Numbered from the stretch's first letter, positions 11,520 to 28,484 are shown. The stretch is DNA of 64,000 nucleotides from Alligator mississippiensis (GCF_030867095.1 NC_081828.1:219821978-219885977); one strand, 5' to 3'. Numbers and translations: made by a program. Notes: generated from the sequence alone by a model not told the origin.

Positions 11520-11860
11520 GGTGCGGGCGGCCGCTCCGCTCCCGGGGCCCGCTCCGGAACTCGCCGCCGTGCGGGGCCGGGGCCGGAGCCGGGGCCGGGG
11601 CTGGGGCCGAGCAACCGCACCTGCCCGCCGAGCATGCTGGGCCTTGTAGTCCGCGCCGCCCGACCCGCACCCGCACCCGCACCCGCACGCACGTGTTCCC
11701 TGCACCGCGGTAACCCGCGCCCGCACACACGTGTCCCCTGCCACGGGGATCCTGGGCTGTCACACGCGTCCCTTGCCCCGGGGGAACCCGCACACACACA
11801 CACGTGTCCCCTGCCCCAGGGTAACCCAGACCTGCACACACATACACACCCCCACGCGGG
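11330..11860. promoter_or_regulatory. CpG-island promoter with degenerate minisatellite
   Basis: CpG-dense around exon 1 of the KRAB-HARBI gene. Upstream of it (11650-11860) a degenerate repeat alternates CCGCACCCGCAC, CGTGTCCCCTGCC and GGGGTAACCC blocks with CA runs. Confidence 0.65.
11632..11652 (-). promoter_or_regulatory. ZNF143/THAP11-type promoter motif
   Basis: GCATGCTGGGCCTTGTAGT matches the conserved ACTACAnnTCCCAGnATGC motif bound by ZNF143 and THAP11. It lies about 110 bp upstream of the KRAB-HARBI start codon inside a CpG island, as expected of a core promoter. Confidence 0.75.
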
Positions 11861-14800
11861 GGCATGGGGGCAGAAGCCCCCTCTGACCTGCCCACGGAGC
11901 CGAGCTGCAGCCGCCCGGCAGCCCCCGCACAGCTCCGACCTGCTGGGGCGGCGGGACAGGCCACGCCGGGCAGGCAATGGACGGACACTGGCCCCCACAA
12001 CAGTGCCACAGCCCGCGGGGTCCACACCTGAGCCAGCTCGGCCCCCCTGGCACGAGAAGCGTGGGAGGCCTATTCCCGGGAAAGGAGCAGGGCAGGGCCC
12101 CAGGGCCACGCAGGCCGCGACGGGGTCCCCACCACAGCGGCTGCCCCCACGGGAGGTGCATTGGGGTCCCTGGCCATTGAGGCAGCACTGGGCACGAGCC
12201 CAGGACACCTCGCCCAGCCCTGGGTTGCACCCAGGTTCATCGCTCATCCCCGCTGCTTCCTGGGGCCAGGATTGCTGCCAGGCCTGGATTCGCCCTCTCC
12301 CCCTGCTAGGGGGTGGCAGGGCTGCAGGCTGCAGCATCGCAGGGCTGGGAAGGACCCCAGGGCCCCCAGTCCAGCCCCCGCAGTGCTGCTGCCCCAGCGT
12401 GGGCCCTGCTGCACCCGGAGCCCCCCATCCCCATTCAGCCCCTTGGCCCGGTGCCCGGCCAGCTGCAAGGAGACTGTTTTCCTACAGCATGGAGCCCAGG
12501 GCCGTTACTGCTCCCTTCCTGCCCCGCAGACAGCAGGAGACCCGTTGGTGGCCTCTCTGGGGGCCCGGGCAGGAGCAGCGGTGCCCTCGGCCTGCCCTGC
12601 GCCCCTCCGGGAACAGCTGCCAGTTGAGACGCTCCGGGTCTCAGGCCCACAGCTGTTCCGCACCCGGCAGCAGACTAGCAGCCCTGGGCTGGGCGAACCC
12701 AGCACAGACACAGCACCGCGGGCTCGGACCCCAGCCCCGCCACTCTGAGGCCTGGGGCCTTCCACTGCCTGGGCACTAATGGGACAAACCCAAGTGCAAA
12801 GACAGCAGCTCGTGGGAACAGTCCCTGGTGTGGGGTTAGACCCGGATCAGACAGGCTCTGCCAGCCCAGCCCCAAGCTGCCGGGTTCAGGGCTGGGTGAT
12901 GCTGCGTGGCTGCCATTCAGATCCGCACTTGCCCCTCCAAGTCTGGGAATGCACCGTGGTGGACGCAGGGCTCTGGTCCCTGCCTGCCAGCCCTCCCCCC
13001 GTGGCTGCCTCCCCCTCTTCTGGGCACAAGAAGGCCTGCCCCAACGCCAGCTGGGCTGGGGCACCCCATCCCTCGGTGCATGCTCTGCTGCAATGGGACT
13101 GCCCAAAGGCCAGGCCATCAGGGACGATTGCAGGAAACAGAGGCACAAAGACCGGCTGGGGCTCCCTGGCCCCGGTGCCTGTGGCCAGGGACCTTGTTGC
13201 ACTTGTTCTCAGGACTCCAGCTCTGCTCGCTACTGCAGCCAGAGACCTCGGGCTGCCCTGTCCTGCAAGGCACGGAGGGAAATTATCACCCCCATCCCCC
13301 AGCACTGAGGCCTGACTCCTGACCCCCAAAGGCAAGCGCTTGCACTCCGAGATGTTTGCAGGTGGCTTGGACGCCAGACAGTAGCTTTGCATTGCTCCTC
13401 CCCACTAGCCCAGCAAGCACAGCACTTCCCAGAGCAGTGACCCCACCAGTACTTCATTACCCTGGCCTAAACGACCTCCTGTCCGAATCCATCAGTGCAG
13501 GCATTCCTCACGCTTAGCACCCCGCTGTCTGGGCAGCCCTCAGCTCTCGTCCACTTGGGGGCTGTTTTGGGGCTGGGGGCCAAGTGCTTGTGATTCTCCT
13601 CCTTCCATCTCAGCTCTGGGTATGTGCATGCCGACACCGTCTTCCACCACCGAGCACCAACAGTGCAACGGCTACCGCCCTGGCAGCGGCATGGCACAGG
13701 ATGTTGGGAATCCATCCCCAAATAGGTTTGCTGGAGCCGGCCGAGACACCAGGTTCTCCAAGCCTTACACGCAGCTGGATGCAAGGTGGTTTGCCCCCAG
13801 GAGCCAGGCCAGCTGAAGCAGCTCTCCTGTGCTGACAGCCATTCTTGTGCAGCAGAGACCAAGGCCAAATACGTTAAAAACCCCAAAAACGTTGGCCTGA
13901 AGACACACACCTGGGCAGCAGGAAAGGACATGGGGGAAATTCGAGAGGAAGTCTTAGGCACAGTGATATTTACAGCTATACCCAGGATAAATACCCTATG
14001 TTCCCACCTACCACCCGCTCCCTCCCAGACTCACACCTTGGTTTGGGGAGAGCAGAATGGAGAAGACTGCCCCAGAGCCCCGGCCGCACGCAGAGACGCG
14101 TGACGGAGCCTCATCTCCAGCTCACTTGCCATGCCCTTCCTCCGCAGGCAAAAGCTGCCTTTTAAACTTTTCACAGCTGAACTGTCAGCTGCTCTTGGCT
14201 GCTCAGCCAAAAGCTGAAAGTGTAGCTCCTGCTGACGGGCAGAGCTAGGATTTGCCGGGGGGGGGAAATGAAAAACCTTCTGCAGGGCTGTGACAGAAGG
14301 AAAGAGACCAGGAGGAACTAACCAGCAGCAAGGACAGCTCGATTAGGTGGAACAGCAAGACCATTAAAAAGGAGAGGTCATTAACAACTGCCGGGTGATG
14401 AACAATTAGGAGGAATCCAGTAGTTCCTAATGTGACATGAGGTGAGCGGACTCTAGAAATGCCTGCTGCTGCTGTTATTCTGGGTAGAAAAATTAGCTTC
14501 CCCGCTCAAAACACCCAGTCCAATTTTGGAAGGCTGATTTTGTGAGGGAAGGTGTGTGGTATGTGAGCTAGTACGGGAACAGGCTCGTGCAGCTATAGCT
14601 CTTCTGGGCCACGGTGGAGATCCCAGGTGTGACAAAAGCAAGAACATACGAATCATCTGAAGGGTCCCCAGAGTCCGAATCGCGTGATCAGAACCCAACA
14701 CCAGAGCCAGCTGCCGCCTACACCACCTTTATTCAGGGCCCTGAGGATGCCCAGGCTCAGTGCTCAGTGCTGCAAAGGGACTGCCCCCAGGGTTCAACAC

Positions 14801-15780
14801 TGTACATGCCATGCAACGCGGACAAGTGCCTGCCCTGAGTGCTTACAGCCTACGCAGCCGGACAACACACCGAGGGCAAGTTCATAGAGGTATGATGCAC
14901 TATTCAGTCCACGTGCAAGGAAATAAATACACCCGCCGCCCGACCGTGCCACACGGGCTGAGTTCCTGCAGGCGTCGCAGCTGATGTGGGGCCTGAGAGG
15001 TCACATGTTATATGCACTGGGGGTGCTGGGGTCAGGGCAGAGGAGGGGGAAATGGGCCAAGCAGTCACTGGAGTGGAGGAGGGGATGACACAATACAGGA
15101 CAGCACGTGGGCAGCCCGGGGGAGAGAGAGATGGAGGCACAGAGGACAGAGCAGTTCTGCAGGAAACCAGGGAGAGCCGTCCGTGGCAGCCCCTGCAAGC
15201 CCCAGGCCACGGCAGAGCTGACCAGAGACTCTGGCCTGTTGCAGGACGTGGGTGCGACGGTCACACAGAAAGCACCGCTGGCTGAGCACGAGCAGAAGGC
15301 CCACCTGCCTGTCTCAGGGGCCTGGAGTGGGGGGGTCTCTGAACCCCTTGCACTCCTTCATCTCCTCCCCTCGCAGTAGGGAAGTGCTGCACTCCCCCTC
15401 TACATATGGGGAAACTGAGGCAGGGAGCAGCTAAGTGCCTGGCCGAGGCCACAGTGGAGCCTCAGGGCTGTGGATGCAGTTTCCCCCCCAGTCCTCAACA
15501 GCTGCTCTCACCACTGGGTAATCGTTCCCCTCCCTCCAAGAAGGCACAAAGGATCCATAGGGGATCCATGCAGGGACCTGTGGCCAGACCAGCCCCTCCT
15601 GGCCAGAAAGAAATGGGGGCTCCCAAGGAAGGGCAGTCAAGGGAGAGGCTCCAGCCCCCCACGGCACGGTGAACAGAGCAGTGGGCACACGGCCCGCCGG
15701 GGCTCTGGGGCTGGCGGGTGGGGAAGGCTGGGCCGACTGTCATGTGCTACCACGCAGCACGCTGCAGGGAACAGGGCAGG
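11860..15780. other. Intergenic stretch between KRAB genes
   Basis: About 4 kb between the HARBI fusion promoter and the zinc-finger gene, including that gene's likely 3' UTR (down to about 14.7 kb). A 483-codon frame at 11328-12779 runs antisense through GC-rich promoter DNA and has no domain. No repeat or gene identified. Confidence 0.45.
14728..14733 (-). terminator. Polyadenylation signal candidate (AATAAA)
   Basis: Exact AATAAA on the minus strand about 1.06 kb past the stop of the zinc-finger gene ending at 15790. Confidence 0.5.
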
Positions 15781-15789
15781 GCAGGGAAC

Positions 15790-18110
15790 TCACCCCGTGC
15801 CCTGGGGGCCGGCCCCGTCGCCGTGCTCCTCCTGGGGCAGCAGCAGCTTGCCCTTGGCGCTGAAGCTGGCACGGCAGCGCCGGTGCAGCTTCTGGTGGGC
15901 CACCAGGTTGGCCTTGTTGCAGAAGGTACGGTCACACTCAGGGCAGGCGAAAGGTCGCTCGCCCGTGTGCACACGCTGGTGTGCCCGCAGGTTCCCACTG
16001 CGGCTGAAGCCGCGGCCGCAGTCGGGGCAGCGGTGAGAGCGCTCCTGGGCATGGCTGCGCTGGTGGATGAGCAGGCTCTCCTTCCAGCTGAAGCGGCGGT
16101 CGCATCGCGGGCAGGCGAACGGGCGTTCCTCGCAGTGGGCCGCACGGTGCCCGGCCAGCTCGGCCGCGTCCCTGAAGCTCTCGGAGCAGCCGGGGCACTG
16201 GTACAGGGCACGCCCGGCCACGTGCTCCTTCTTGTGCGCCAGCAAGTGCCGCTTGTGCCGGAAGCTCTGACCGCAGAGCCCACAGCCGTAGCCGCCTGCG
16301 CCGGCGTGCCCTGCCCGGTGCCGCAGCAGGTCTCCCTTGAGGCAGAAGCTGCGGGCGCACTCGGTGCACGCGTGCCGGCGCTGGCCCCGCCGCTTCTTGT
16401 GCGTCAGCAGGTTCCGCCGGTGCCGGAAGACCTTCCCGCAGGCCTGGCACACGTGGGCCTCCACGGGGTGCTCCGCCGGCTGGCACAGGTGAGTGCTCAG
16501 GGCCGCCGCGTCCTCAAAGCTCCTGCCGCATGCCCCGCAAATCAGGATCTCCTTGCTCCCTGCTGCAGCCGGGCCCAGGGCCGAGGCACCATCGGGGAAC
16601 GTCCGGAAGCCCCTGTCCAAAGCCGGGGGGGTCTGGGGCATGTCCCCGACCCAGTCCTGATGCTTCATGTCACACCAGCTGGGGCAGAGCAGGGCGTAGT
16701 CGGATGCAAGTTCCTGGGTGCCGCCGGGCAGCAACAGCCAGCGTGGGCTGGGTTCCTCCTCCAGCAGCGTCTCCTCGCCGTGCTGGCCCCAGGCCTCTGT
16801 GGGGAGACCAACAAGAAATCAGGCCAGGGAAGGGAGTAGGGAAGGACTCCAGAGGCAGGAGCACCTCTGAGCCCAGGGAGAGAGGAGACCGGCTGTGCCA
16901 GCAGCGTGGCAGATAGCCGGCACATGCAGCACTGCACCCTGCACCGCCCCGGGAATCTCCATCTGCTGCAAAGGGGGCCGGTGCCAGCCGTGCCCACCCA
17001 CAGCCCCCCACGCCCTGCCAATCACGGCTCCACCACTGCACGCTGCACCCAGCTGCTGCTGTCTTGCCCCTGAACAGGTGGCAGGGAGGGGGAAGCGGCA
17101 TCACTCACCCACGCCAGGGGCCTCCGGGATGCCCCCGTCCCGCTCCCCTTGGGGAGCCCCGACGTGAGGCTCTTCCCCTCGTTCTATCTGACATATGACC
17201 TCAGGTTTGGGGCCCGCCGAGCCTGCGCACGGGGAGAGAATCGTAGTGAGTCCTCGAGCACTGGGAACGGGCGGCTTGCGAGCCACCGAGGGCTGCTGGC
17301 ACCCGGGAGCAGGCTACAAAAGAGCCTCCACGTAGGGCCCCGGGGTGAATGCTGCCCCGGGGTGCTGTGTGCCCACCGGAGCCGTCGTAATGCACGTGCA
17401 TGGGGAACGTGGCCCCGCGGGCAAGCTGCAGCCAAAGGCACTGTGCAGATGCCGCGTGCCCAGGCGTGCACCAAGCGAGATGCAGGCCCGGCGCACCGAG
17501 AAGCCACTTTCCCACGGACTCTGCCTGGGTGCAGAGACCTGCGCGCCAGGGTGGCCCACACCCAGGGGCCCCCGCGTGTCCGCTGGAGGAAGGAGGGGGC
17601 CCGGTGCAACCCCAGCGCCCGGCTGGCACCGTCCTCACCCAGCGAGGCCACCAGCTCGTAGTTGTCCATCATCACGTCGCGGTACAGCTCCCGCTGCCAT
17701 GCTGCCAGCTCTGCCCACTCCTCTGCCGAGAAGTAGACGGCCACGTCCTCGAAGGTCACCGGGGCCTGCAACACAGACCCGGGGTGGTGGGGGGGGTCGC
17801 GGTCGGGGAGAGGAGGGGAGACCCCCGCCGCCCCGACACGGCTCAGCCCGCCCCGCCCCGCCCCGCCCTGCCCGCGCGGGGACACAGCTGTGCGGGGTGC
17901 GGCGGGACGGGACGGGACGGGACGGGACGGGACGCGCTGCCCGCGGCGCGGGGGCGCTCCCACCCGCGCGTGCCCACGAGGCCGGGGGCGCCCGGGGCAG
18001 GGAGACCCCCGCCCGGCCGCCCCGGGGCCCGCGGCTCTTGCGGGGGGGGCCCGGGCCGCGCGCGGCAGCCGGGGTGCCGCGCCGCGCCCCGCCCCTACCT
18101 GAGCGTCCAT
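15790..18110 (-). CDS. KRAB zinc-finger protein gene (4 coding exons)
   Basis: Spliced model: exon 1 18110-18099 (M-D-A-Q), KRAB-A exon 17765-17639 (127 bp), KRAB-B exon 17222-17109 (114 bp), zinc-finger exon 16796-15790. All have consensus splice dinucleotides and phases 0-1-1, giving 419 aa. KRAB-A reads [17 protein letters not shown] and the B box has [14 protein letters not shown]. The last exon begins with an acidic spacer, followed by eight C2H2 units. The first two are degenerate and the last six (from CTECARSF to CPECDRTF) keep both cysteines and both histidines. Linkers are short and only one is close to TGERPF, so this is not a recently amplified mammal-like array. A basic tail follows the last finger. 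Expected role: sequence-specific nuclear repressor. The DNA target cannot be read from the sequence, and no one-to-one orthologue was recognised. Confidence 0.85.
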
Positions 18111-18460
18111 CGCCCCGCGCCGGCCCCGGCCCGGCCCCGCGCCCCGAGCCAGGGCGCCGGCGCGGCTCCACCAGCGCGGGCGGAGCCTGGACGGCGGGGG
18201 CGGACCTCAGCCGGCTCGATCCGGAGCCGCTCCGTGCACACGGGCCGCGGTGCTGCGCCACCGCGCGGAGATCCCCGGCCGCGGGAGCGCGGGGCGAACC
18301 CCTCCCTCGCTCTCACTTGCACCTGGGGGCGCTCCGCACCCGCGGGGGGAACCGCGAGCAGGAGGGCCGGGGCAAGCCGTCAGTGCCCTGCCCGGGTGGG
18401 CTCGGGGACCGCGGCGGGCCGGCCTGGAGCTGCGCAGGGCACCGGCCGCACGCCCGTGGC
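17770..18460. promoter_or_regulatory. CpG-island promoter
   Basis: CpG-dense, with (GGGAC)n at 17908-17935. Contains exon 1 of the KRAB-zinc-finger gene that starts at 18110. The 66-bp minisatellite begins just beyond it. Confidence 0.7.
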
Positions 18461-18524
18461 ATCAAGGACACCAGGAGGCTTCTGTCACCTTCCCCCACGA
18501 GCAGGGGTGCTCGCCGCAGGCGCC

Positions 18525-19905
18525 ATGCGCCGGGCATCGCGACGTACATCGGGGACCCCGACTGCTCACCCCGTGGTGAACACGACTACGCACCGTGCAT
18601 CACAACACACTTGTCTGGGACCCCCAACTGCTCACCCCGTGGTGACCAGGACCATGCACCGTGCATCACTATACACTTGTCTGGGACCCCCAACTGCTCA
18701 CCCCATGGTGACCAGGACCATGCACCGTGCATCACAACATACTTGTCTGGGACCCCCAACTGCTCACCTCGTGGTGAACACGACTACGCACCGTGCATCA
18801 CAACACACTTGTCTGGGACCCCCAACTGCTCACCCCGTGGTGAGCGGGACCATGCACCGTGCATCACAACACACTTGTCTGGGACCCCCAACTGCTCACC
18901 CCGTGGTGACCAGGACCATGCACCGTGCATCACAACACACTTGTCTGGGACCCCCAACTGCTCACCCCATGGTGAACACGACTACGCACCGTGCATCACA
19001 ACACACTTGTCTGGGACCCCCAACTGCTCACCCCGTGGTGAGCGGGACCATGCACCGTGCATCACAACACACTTGTCTGGGACCCCCAACTGCTCACCTC
19101 GTGGTGAACACGACTACGCACCGTGCATCACAACACACTTGTCTGGGACCCCCAACTGCTCACCCCGTGGTGAGCGGGACCATGCACCGTGCATCACAAC
19201 ACACTTGTCTGGGACCCCAAACTGCTCACCCCATTGTGACCAGGACCATGCACCGTGCATCACAACATACTTGTCTGGGACCCCCAACTGCTCACCTCGT
19301 GGTGAACACGACTACGCACCGTGCATCACAACACACTTGTCTGGGACCCCCAACTGCTCACCCCGTGGTGAGCGGGACCATGCACCGTGCATCACAACAC
19401 ACTTGTCTGGGACCCCAAACTGCTCACCCCGTGGTGAACACGACTACGCACCGTGCATCACAACACACTTGTCTGGGACCCCCAACTGCTCACCTCGTGG
19501 TGACCAGGACCATGCACCGTGCATCACAACACACTTGTCTGGGACCCCCAACTGCTCACCCCATGGCGAGCAGGACCATGCACCGTGCATCGCTATACAC
19601 TTGTCTGGGACCCCCAACTGCTCACCCCATTGTGACCAGGACCATGCACCGTGCATCACAACACACTTGTCTGGGACCCCCAACTGCTCACCCCATGGCG
19701 AGCAGGACCATGCACCGTGCATCACTATACACTTGTCTGGGACCCCCAACTGCTCACCCCATTGTGACCAGGACCATGCACCGTGCATCACAACACACTT
19801 GTCTGGGACCCCCAACTGCTCACCCCATGGCAAGCAGGACCATGCACCATGCATCGCTATACACTTGTCTGGGACCCCCTGTTGCTCACCCCTCAGTGAG
19901 CGGGA
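18525..19905. repeat. 66-bp minisatellite, about 21 units
   Basis: Units of exactly 66 bp. GTGCAT recurs at 18595, 18661, 18727, 18793 and on to 19849 (there with one G to A change), with no length slippage over more than 1.3 kb. Each unit holds TTGTCTGGGACCCCCAACTG, CTCACC and the interrupted palindrome ATGCAC-C-GTGCAT, or a variant ACGCAC-C-GTGCAT. Units fall into types by the GGTGA-ACACG, GGTGA-CCAGG, GGTGA-GCGGG and GGCGA-GCAGG segment, in a shuffled order with some alternation near the right end. Because 66 is a multiple of 3, frames stay open on both strands, including a 22-residue repeat with HLSGTPNCSP. It lies about 0.4 kb upstream of the KRAB-zinc-finger start at 18110. Confidence 0.97.
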
Positions 19906-19909
19906 CGCA

Positions 19910-20750
19910 CTCAAGGACACAGAGTGCGGGGCTCTGGAAAGGCAACGCTTTACCCAATGCTCTCGGACAGCAGGGAGGTCTCAAACCCCATGAGCCCCGC
20001 ACCAACCACCCAGCATCGTCCCCCTCGCCCAGTCTGGCCTCACGGGAGCAGGCAGGATAGAGCAGTCAGCCCATGGAAGACGGCCCAGGGACTTCTGGCT
20101 TGACCCCAGCTGCGGTGGGGGAAGAAGAGGGCAGGATGGTTCCCTGGAGCGCGGCTGGGCCATTGGAACAGGGAGGGGGAGTCCTTGTTCCAGTCCATCA
20201 GCTAACAAGATCCTAGAAATGAGACTGGGGCCAGGCGGTCAGCAGGTCTGAGACGGGCCCGTAAGCGAGCACCCGGCAGCTTTCAGAGGTCTGGGTGCAG
20301 CAGTTCCCACAGGAGATGGAGACAGAGCTCTGGCAGGAGGAAGGGACACGGGCTTCGCCAGGCAGCTGGACATGCTTCACCCAGCTCCTTAGCTCCCAGG
20401 CTGCCCCAGCCCATCCAGCCGGCTTCCCCGCCGAGTCCTGAACCAGAAACGGGTGCGCTGCAGGGACCTCTGGGCAGACACCGGGGGTCAGCTAGGCACC
20501 GTCCGGCACGGCCCAGCAACGCCGAGGCTCAGAGAACGGCTGCTTTGGGACATTGCCATTAGCACTCTAGGTCCTAAATGAGAGGACCCGAGCAGCCGTG
20601 AGCCTGGCGTGGAACAAAGCCCCATCGGGTGGGAGCTGGGACAGGCTGGAGGAATGTTCTTGGGGGAGAGGAGGACCCACGAGCCACGTTTCACCCAGGC
20701 CACGTGGCAGGTGGTAGCTCTGTGGACAGCAGGATGTAGCCCCGTGGACA
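19910..20750. other. Probable 3' UTR of the dual-KRAB gene
   Basis: Lies between the zinc-finger stop (20754) and the minisatellite. No AATAAA was seen on the minus strand, so the transcript end is unknown. Confidence 0.35.
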
Positions 20751-20753
20751 GCT

Positions 20754-25141
<4,388 letters not shown>

Positions 25142-25208
25142 GGCGCGCCGCCGAGCCCGGCTGCAGGATCGGGGCCGGGCGCGCGGGCGGGCGGGCGGGC
25201 GGGCGGCT

Positions 25209-25256
25209 GGGAGCTGTAGTCCGGGCGGGGGGGGGAGGACTACACTTCCCAGCACC
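25209..25256. promoter_or_regulatory. Paired inverted ZNF143/THAP11-like motifs
   Basis: GGGAGCTGTAGTCC and GGACTACACTTCCCAGCA face each other about 12 bp apart. They lie 70-115 bp upstream of the dual-KRAB gene's start codon (25141) in a CpG island with a (CGGG)n run. Confidence 0.65.
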
Positions 25257-26104
25257 GCCCGGCCCGGGGGGGGGGGGGAGCCGGGCCGCGATCCTGTGCA
25301 TGCATCCTCCCCCCGGGGCACGGCAGTCCCGGCTCCCGCTGCACCCCCGCCCCAGGCCGGCACCCCCGGGCTGGGCAGCAGCATCCCCTCCACCCCGCGC
25401 CGCCCGCTGCCCTGCCCCGGGCTGGCCTCCCTCGCCTCGCCTGGCCCCCACGCAGGGACCCTGCACGGAGCCGCGCCGCTGCAACCCCGACGAGATGCAC
25501 CGCAGCCTTTGGGCAAGCAGCAAAGCCCGCGCCGCGTGTGTCTGTGATGGGTCGGTGGACACGCCATCCCCTCCCATTGCACACAGTCCGGATCCCTGCT
25601 GCCACCGCGGCCCCCGGGCCGCGTGCGGTCACCCCCGGGACGTGCGCCACATCCAGCGTTGCTTGCACGGTTGCACGTTGTCTCGAGTGAGCGTAGCAGA
25701 CGAATTTAACAGGCCATTGGGATACGTGACAACGATGGCAGGGTACCTACGCTCCGCCAGCCGGGCTGTGAGGAGGCACCGGGCTGCAGCCGCACAAAGC
25801 CAAAGACCTCAGGGCCACGGGACAGGTGGAGGAACCAGGGAGCTGGTGGGGGTACCCCAGGAGGAGGGCTCAGGGCCAGAGGCTGTGTAAGGGGTTCAGT
25901 GGGACCAGGGCCATGAGCAGGCCGGGTGGACAAGCCTCTGTGGTGCACTGTAATGGGATGAACCCCTGTGTGGGCTCAGAGAACGGAAACCTTGGCCCGA
26001 CAAATGGAGGGTGCTTGTCAGCAGCCAAGTTGTTGGTGCAGGCCTTACCAATACGGCCCCGAATGGGGGTCCGGTGGCTGCTGCCAGGGGATGCTTCTGG
26101 GCCA

Positions 26105-26660
26105 AGAAACATAGAATCAGAGAAAATGAGAGTTGAAGGGACCCCAGGAGGTCACATCTAGTCCAACCCCTGCTCAAAACAGGACCAGCCCCAACTGCAT
26201 CATCCCAGCCAAGGCTTTGTCAAGCCAGGCTGTAAAAACCTGCAAGGATGGAGATCCCAGCACATCTCTGGGTAACCTGTTCCAGTGCTTCACCACCCTC
26301 CTCGTGAGAGAGTTTTTCCAAATATCCAACCTCCACTTCCCTTGCTGCAACCTGAGCCCATTGCTCCTGGTCCTGCCATCTGCCCCCACTGAGACCAGCC
26401 CAGCTCCATCCTCTTTGCAGCCCCCCTGCAGGGAGGTGAAGGCTGCTATTCAATCCCCCTCCGTCTTCTCTTCTGCAGACTCAATCAGCCCATTTCCTTC
26501 AGCTTCTCCTCCCCAGTCCTGTCCCACAGCCCACAACCATTTTCATTGCCCTCCACTGGACTCTCTCCAATGTGTCCACATCCTTTCTGTCGTGGGGGGC
26601 CACAACTGGACACTGGACTCCAGATGTGGCCTCCCCAGTGCTGAATAGAGACCTCCCATG
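26105..26660 (-). mobile_element. CR1 3' end
   Basis: Starts on the plus strand at ATAGAATCAGAGAAAATGAG and GGAGGTCACATCTAGTCCAA, the reverse complement of a CR1 3' terminus, and continues into the ORF2 end (WNRLPRDVLGSPSLQ-like on the minus strand). Degenerate copy. Confidence 0.75.
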
Positions 26661-27890
26661 TGGCTTAAGGTTTATTTTTATTCTTTATTCTGAAAAGGAC
26701 TAGGCCGAACTGCAGCAGGACCAGCAAGCAGAAGGCCCCAAGCTTGTGTTTAAGTGACCATAGCATGAACCTTTCCAGATGCAACAACCAGCTCGGTCAA
26801 TAAAGTAAAGGAAGCCATCCCCATGTCTAACGAAACACACCTAAGCAAAGCACAAGGCCTGAAAAAAATTATAAAAGACCATACATTGAATCATTCAGAT
26901 CCACCATATCATAGCTTTATTTTACAATATTATATTTAAATTAAATTGATATAGTTAAATCTATATTATTTAGTTTTAAATATATTTAAGTAGAAGTAAT
27001 GATTCATGGAACCAAATATATTCAATGTTAATTTGCTATTTTAAATATATTTTTTCTTAAAAAGCTTCAATAATTTGTAAAAAGGAAGTCTTGTTAAAAA
27101 AAAAACAAAACAAACCCATAAAGTAAAGTAAAAAAAAACCCAGGCCAGTGTTGAACAGCATTCCACAATGGGGGGAAGGAAAGGAGATAAGAAACCCTTC
27201 CTTTTACTGTCCTGAGCATGTAATTCAACTAACTGAGACCTTCCAACTGCACAAGAGATCTGGTTCAATCCAGTTCCAAAAGTTTCAGTGAAAAACAAAA
27301 ATAAAAATCATTTGTTAAAATATTAAAACCAGCCATCTATAAAAATGGGGCATAGGCTGAAAAGAGAAAAAATGGATTTCCGAAGCTCAGCAAAAAAAAA
27401 AAAGGCACCAACTCAGCAAAAGTCTCCAGGAAAAAGAGAAGCCAGAGAATCTCTTCCTTCCTGAAACCCAGGGCTACATCCGCCTTGTCTTCGATAATTC
27501 AAATAAATCTTGACAATGAGGTAACGCAATAAAGCTGTCACGCAGGCCTCACTGCTCGTTTGTCTCACGCTCTCCCACGGTGGAAGCGTAAGGTCACTCA
27601 GGAGCGAGTCAGGGGACGGGGGTGATGTGACGTGAACGCCGTGCGTGCCACGGGAGGAGGGTCCAGGGGCCCTGCACAGAGCGGACTGCAACTCCCGAAA
27701 CCCGGCGGGGCTGCAGCAGTGGGACAAGGAAGAGGAAGCCGGAGGCTGGTGTCAGGGGAAGTGAAAGCAGCTGCACACAGAGCTGGCCAGCCCTGCACAG
27801 AGCAGCGCACAGCGGAGCCGGAGGTCTCTCTGGACCCAGCCTTGGGGGCAGCTGCAGCTGCTGGTTGAGCTCCGGATGTTTATCGTATCT
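26660..27890. other. AT-rich spacer
   Basis: A sharp drop in GC (26880-27400), with A-runs and TATATTTAAA-like strings, then GC-richer DNA running into the right inverted-repeat arm. No gene seen. This is the base-composition minimum of the left half. Confidence 0.6.
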
Positions 27891-28098
27891 TTTCTCTTCC
27901 ACCCCTTGGTTGCTGTTGTTGCCTGCCTCTGGGCCCTCTCCAGCCCCTGCACATCCTCCTTCAAACGCGGAGCCCAGACCTGCAGGCTGTGCTCCTCTGA
28001 GGCCTCCCGGGCATCACTGCCGGTGTCAACCGCGGTTGAAATGAGAGAGAAGTGGGGCTTCTTGCACTTAGAAACCGGATTTTTAACCTAGTGCTTTA

Positions 28099-28484
28099 TG
28101 AATTGACACAACGCTCGGTTGATGACTAGCAGAAAGGCTTGCTTTAATAGCTACCAACAAGTTACAAAACTAGCTGGCAGAAAAAGACTCTTTCCCCACA
28201 TCAAAGGAGCTATTATTAATCTTTGTATTATCTTAGCTGCACGGAGATCTTTACCCAAGGCAGGCAGGGAGCCGTTCTTGTACAGCCGCGCAGCGCGGAG
28301 CCTGCACTTTTGGCTGGGTGGCGCAGGATGGCTTCTCGGGTTTTCCCTGGAGGGCACACACCTTGCTGCCAGTTCTGTCTTGCTTTTTATACTCTTTTAA
28401 TTGTATAGCTTCACAGCTTCCTCCTTGAGAGCTGGTTAATTGAGGTCCAAAAGAAGCAGGCCGGGCCAGAATGAGCATATTACA
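28099..28484 (-). mobile_element. Solo-LTR-like fossil, mirror copy
   Basis: Same 386-bp TG...CA block in the right arm, in opposite orientation and of the same length as the left copy. Age is probably moderate: the two copies differ at few sites, though conversion between arms could have kept them alike. Confidence 0.45.

Noticed and set aside
11328-12779. 483-codon plus-strand frame
   Set aside because: Lies in CpG-island and minisatellite DNA, with no splice or domain support.
18525-19905. CRISPR-like repeat array
   Set aside because: No unique spacers: the whole 66-bp unit repeats, and the context is a vertebrate genome.
17345-19993. 882-codon plus-strand frame as a repeat-protein gene
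   Set aside because: It runs antisense through KRAB exons and a promoter; openness follows from the 66-bp unit being a multiple of three.
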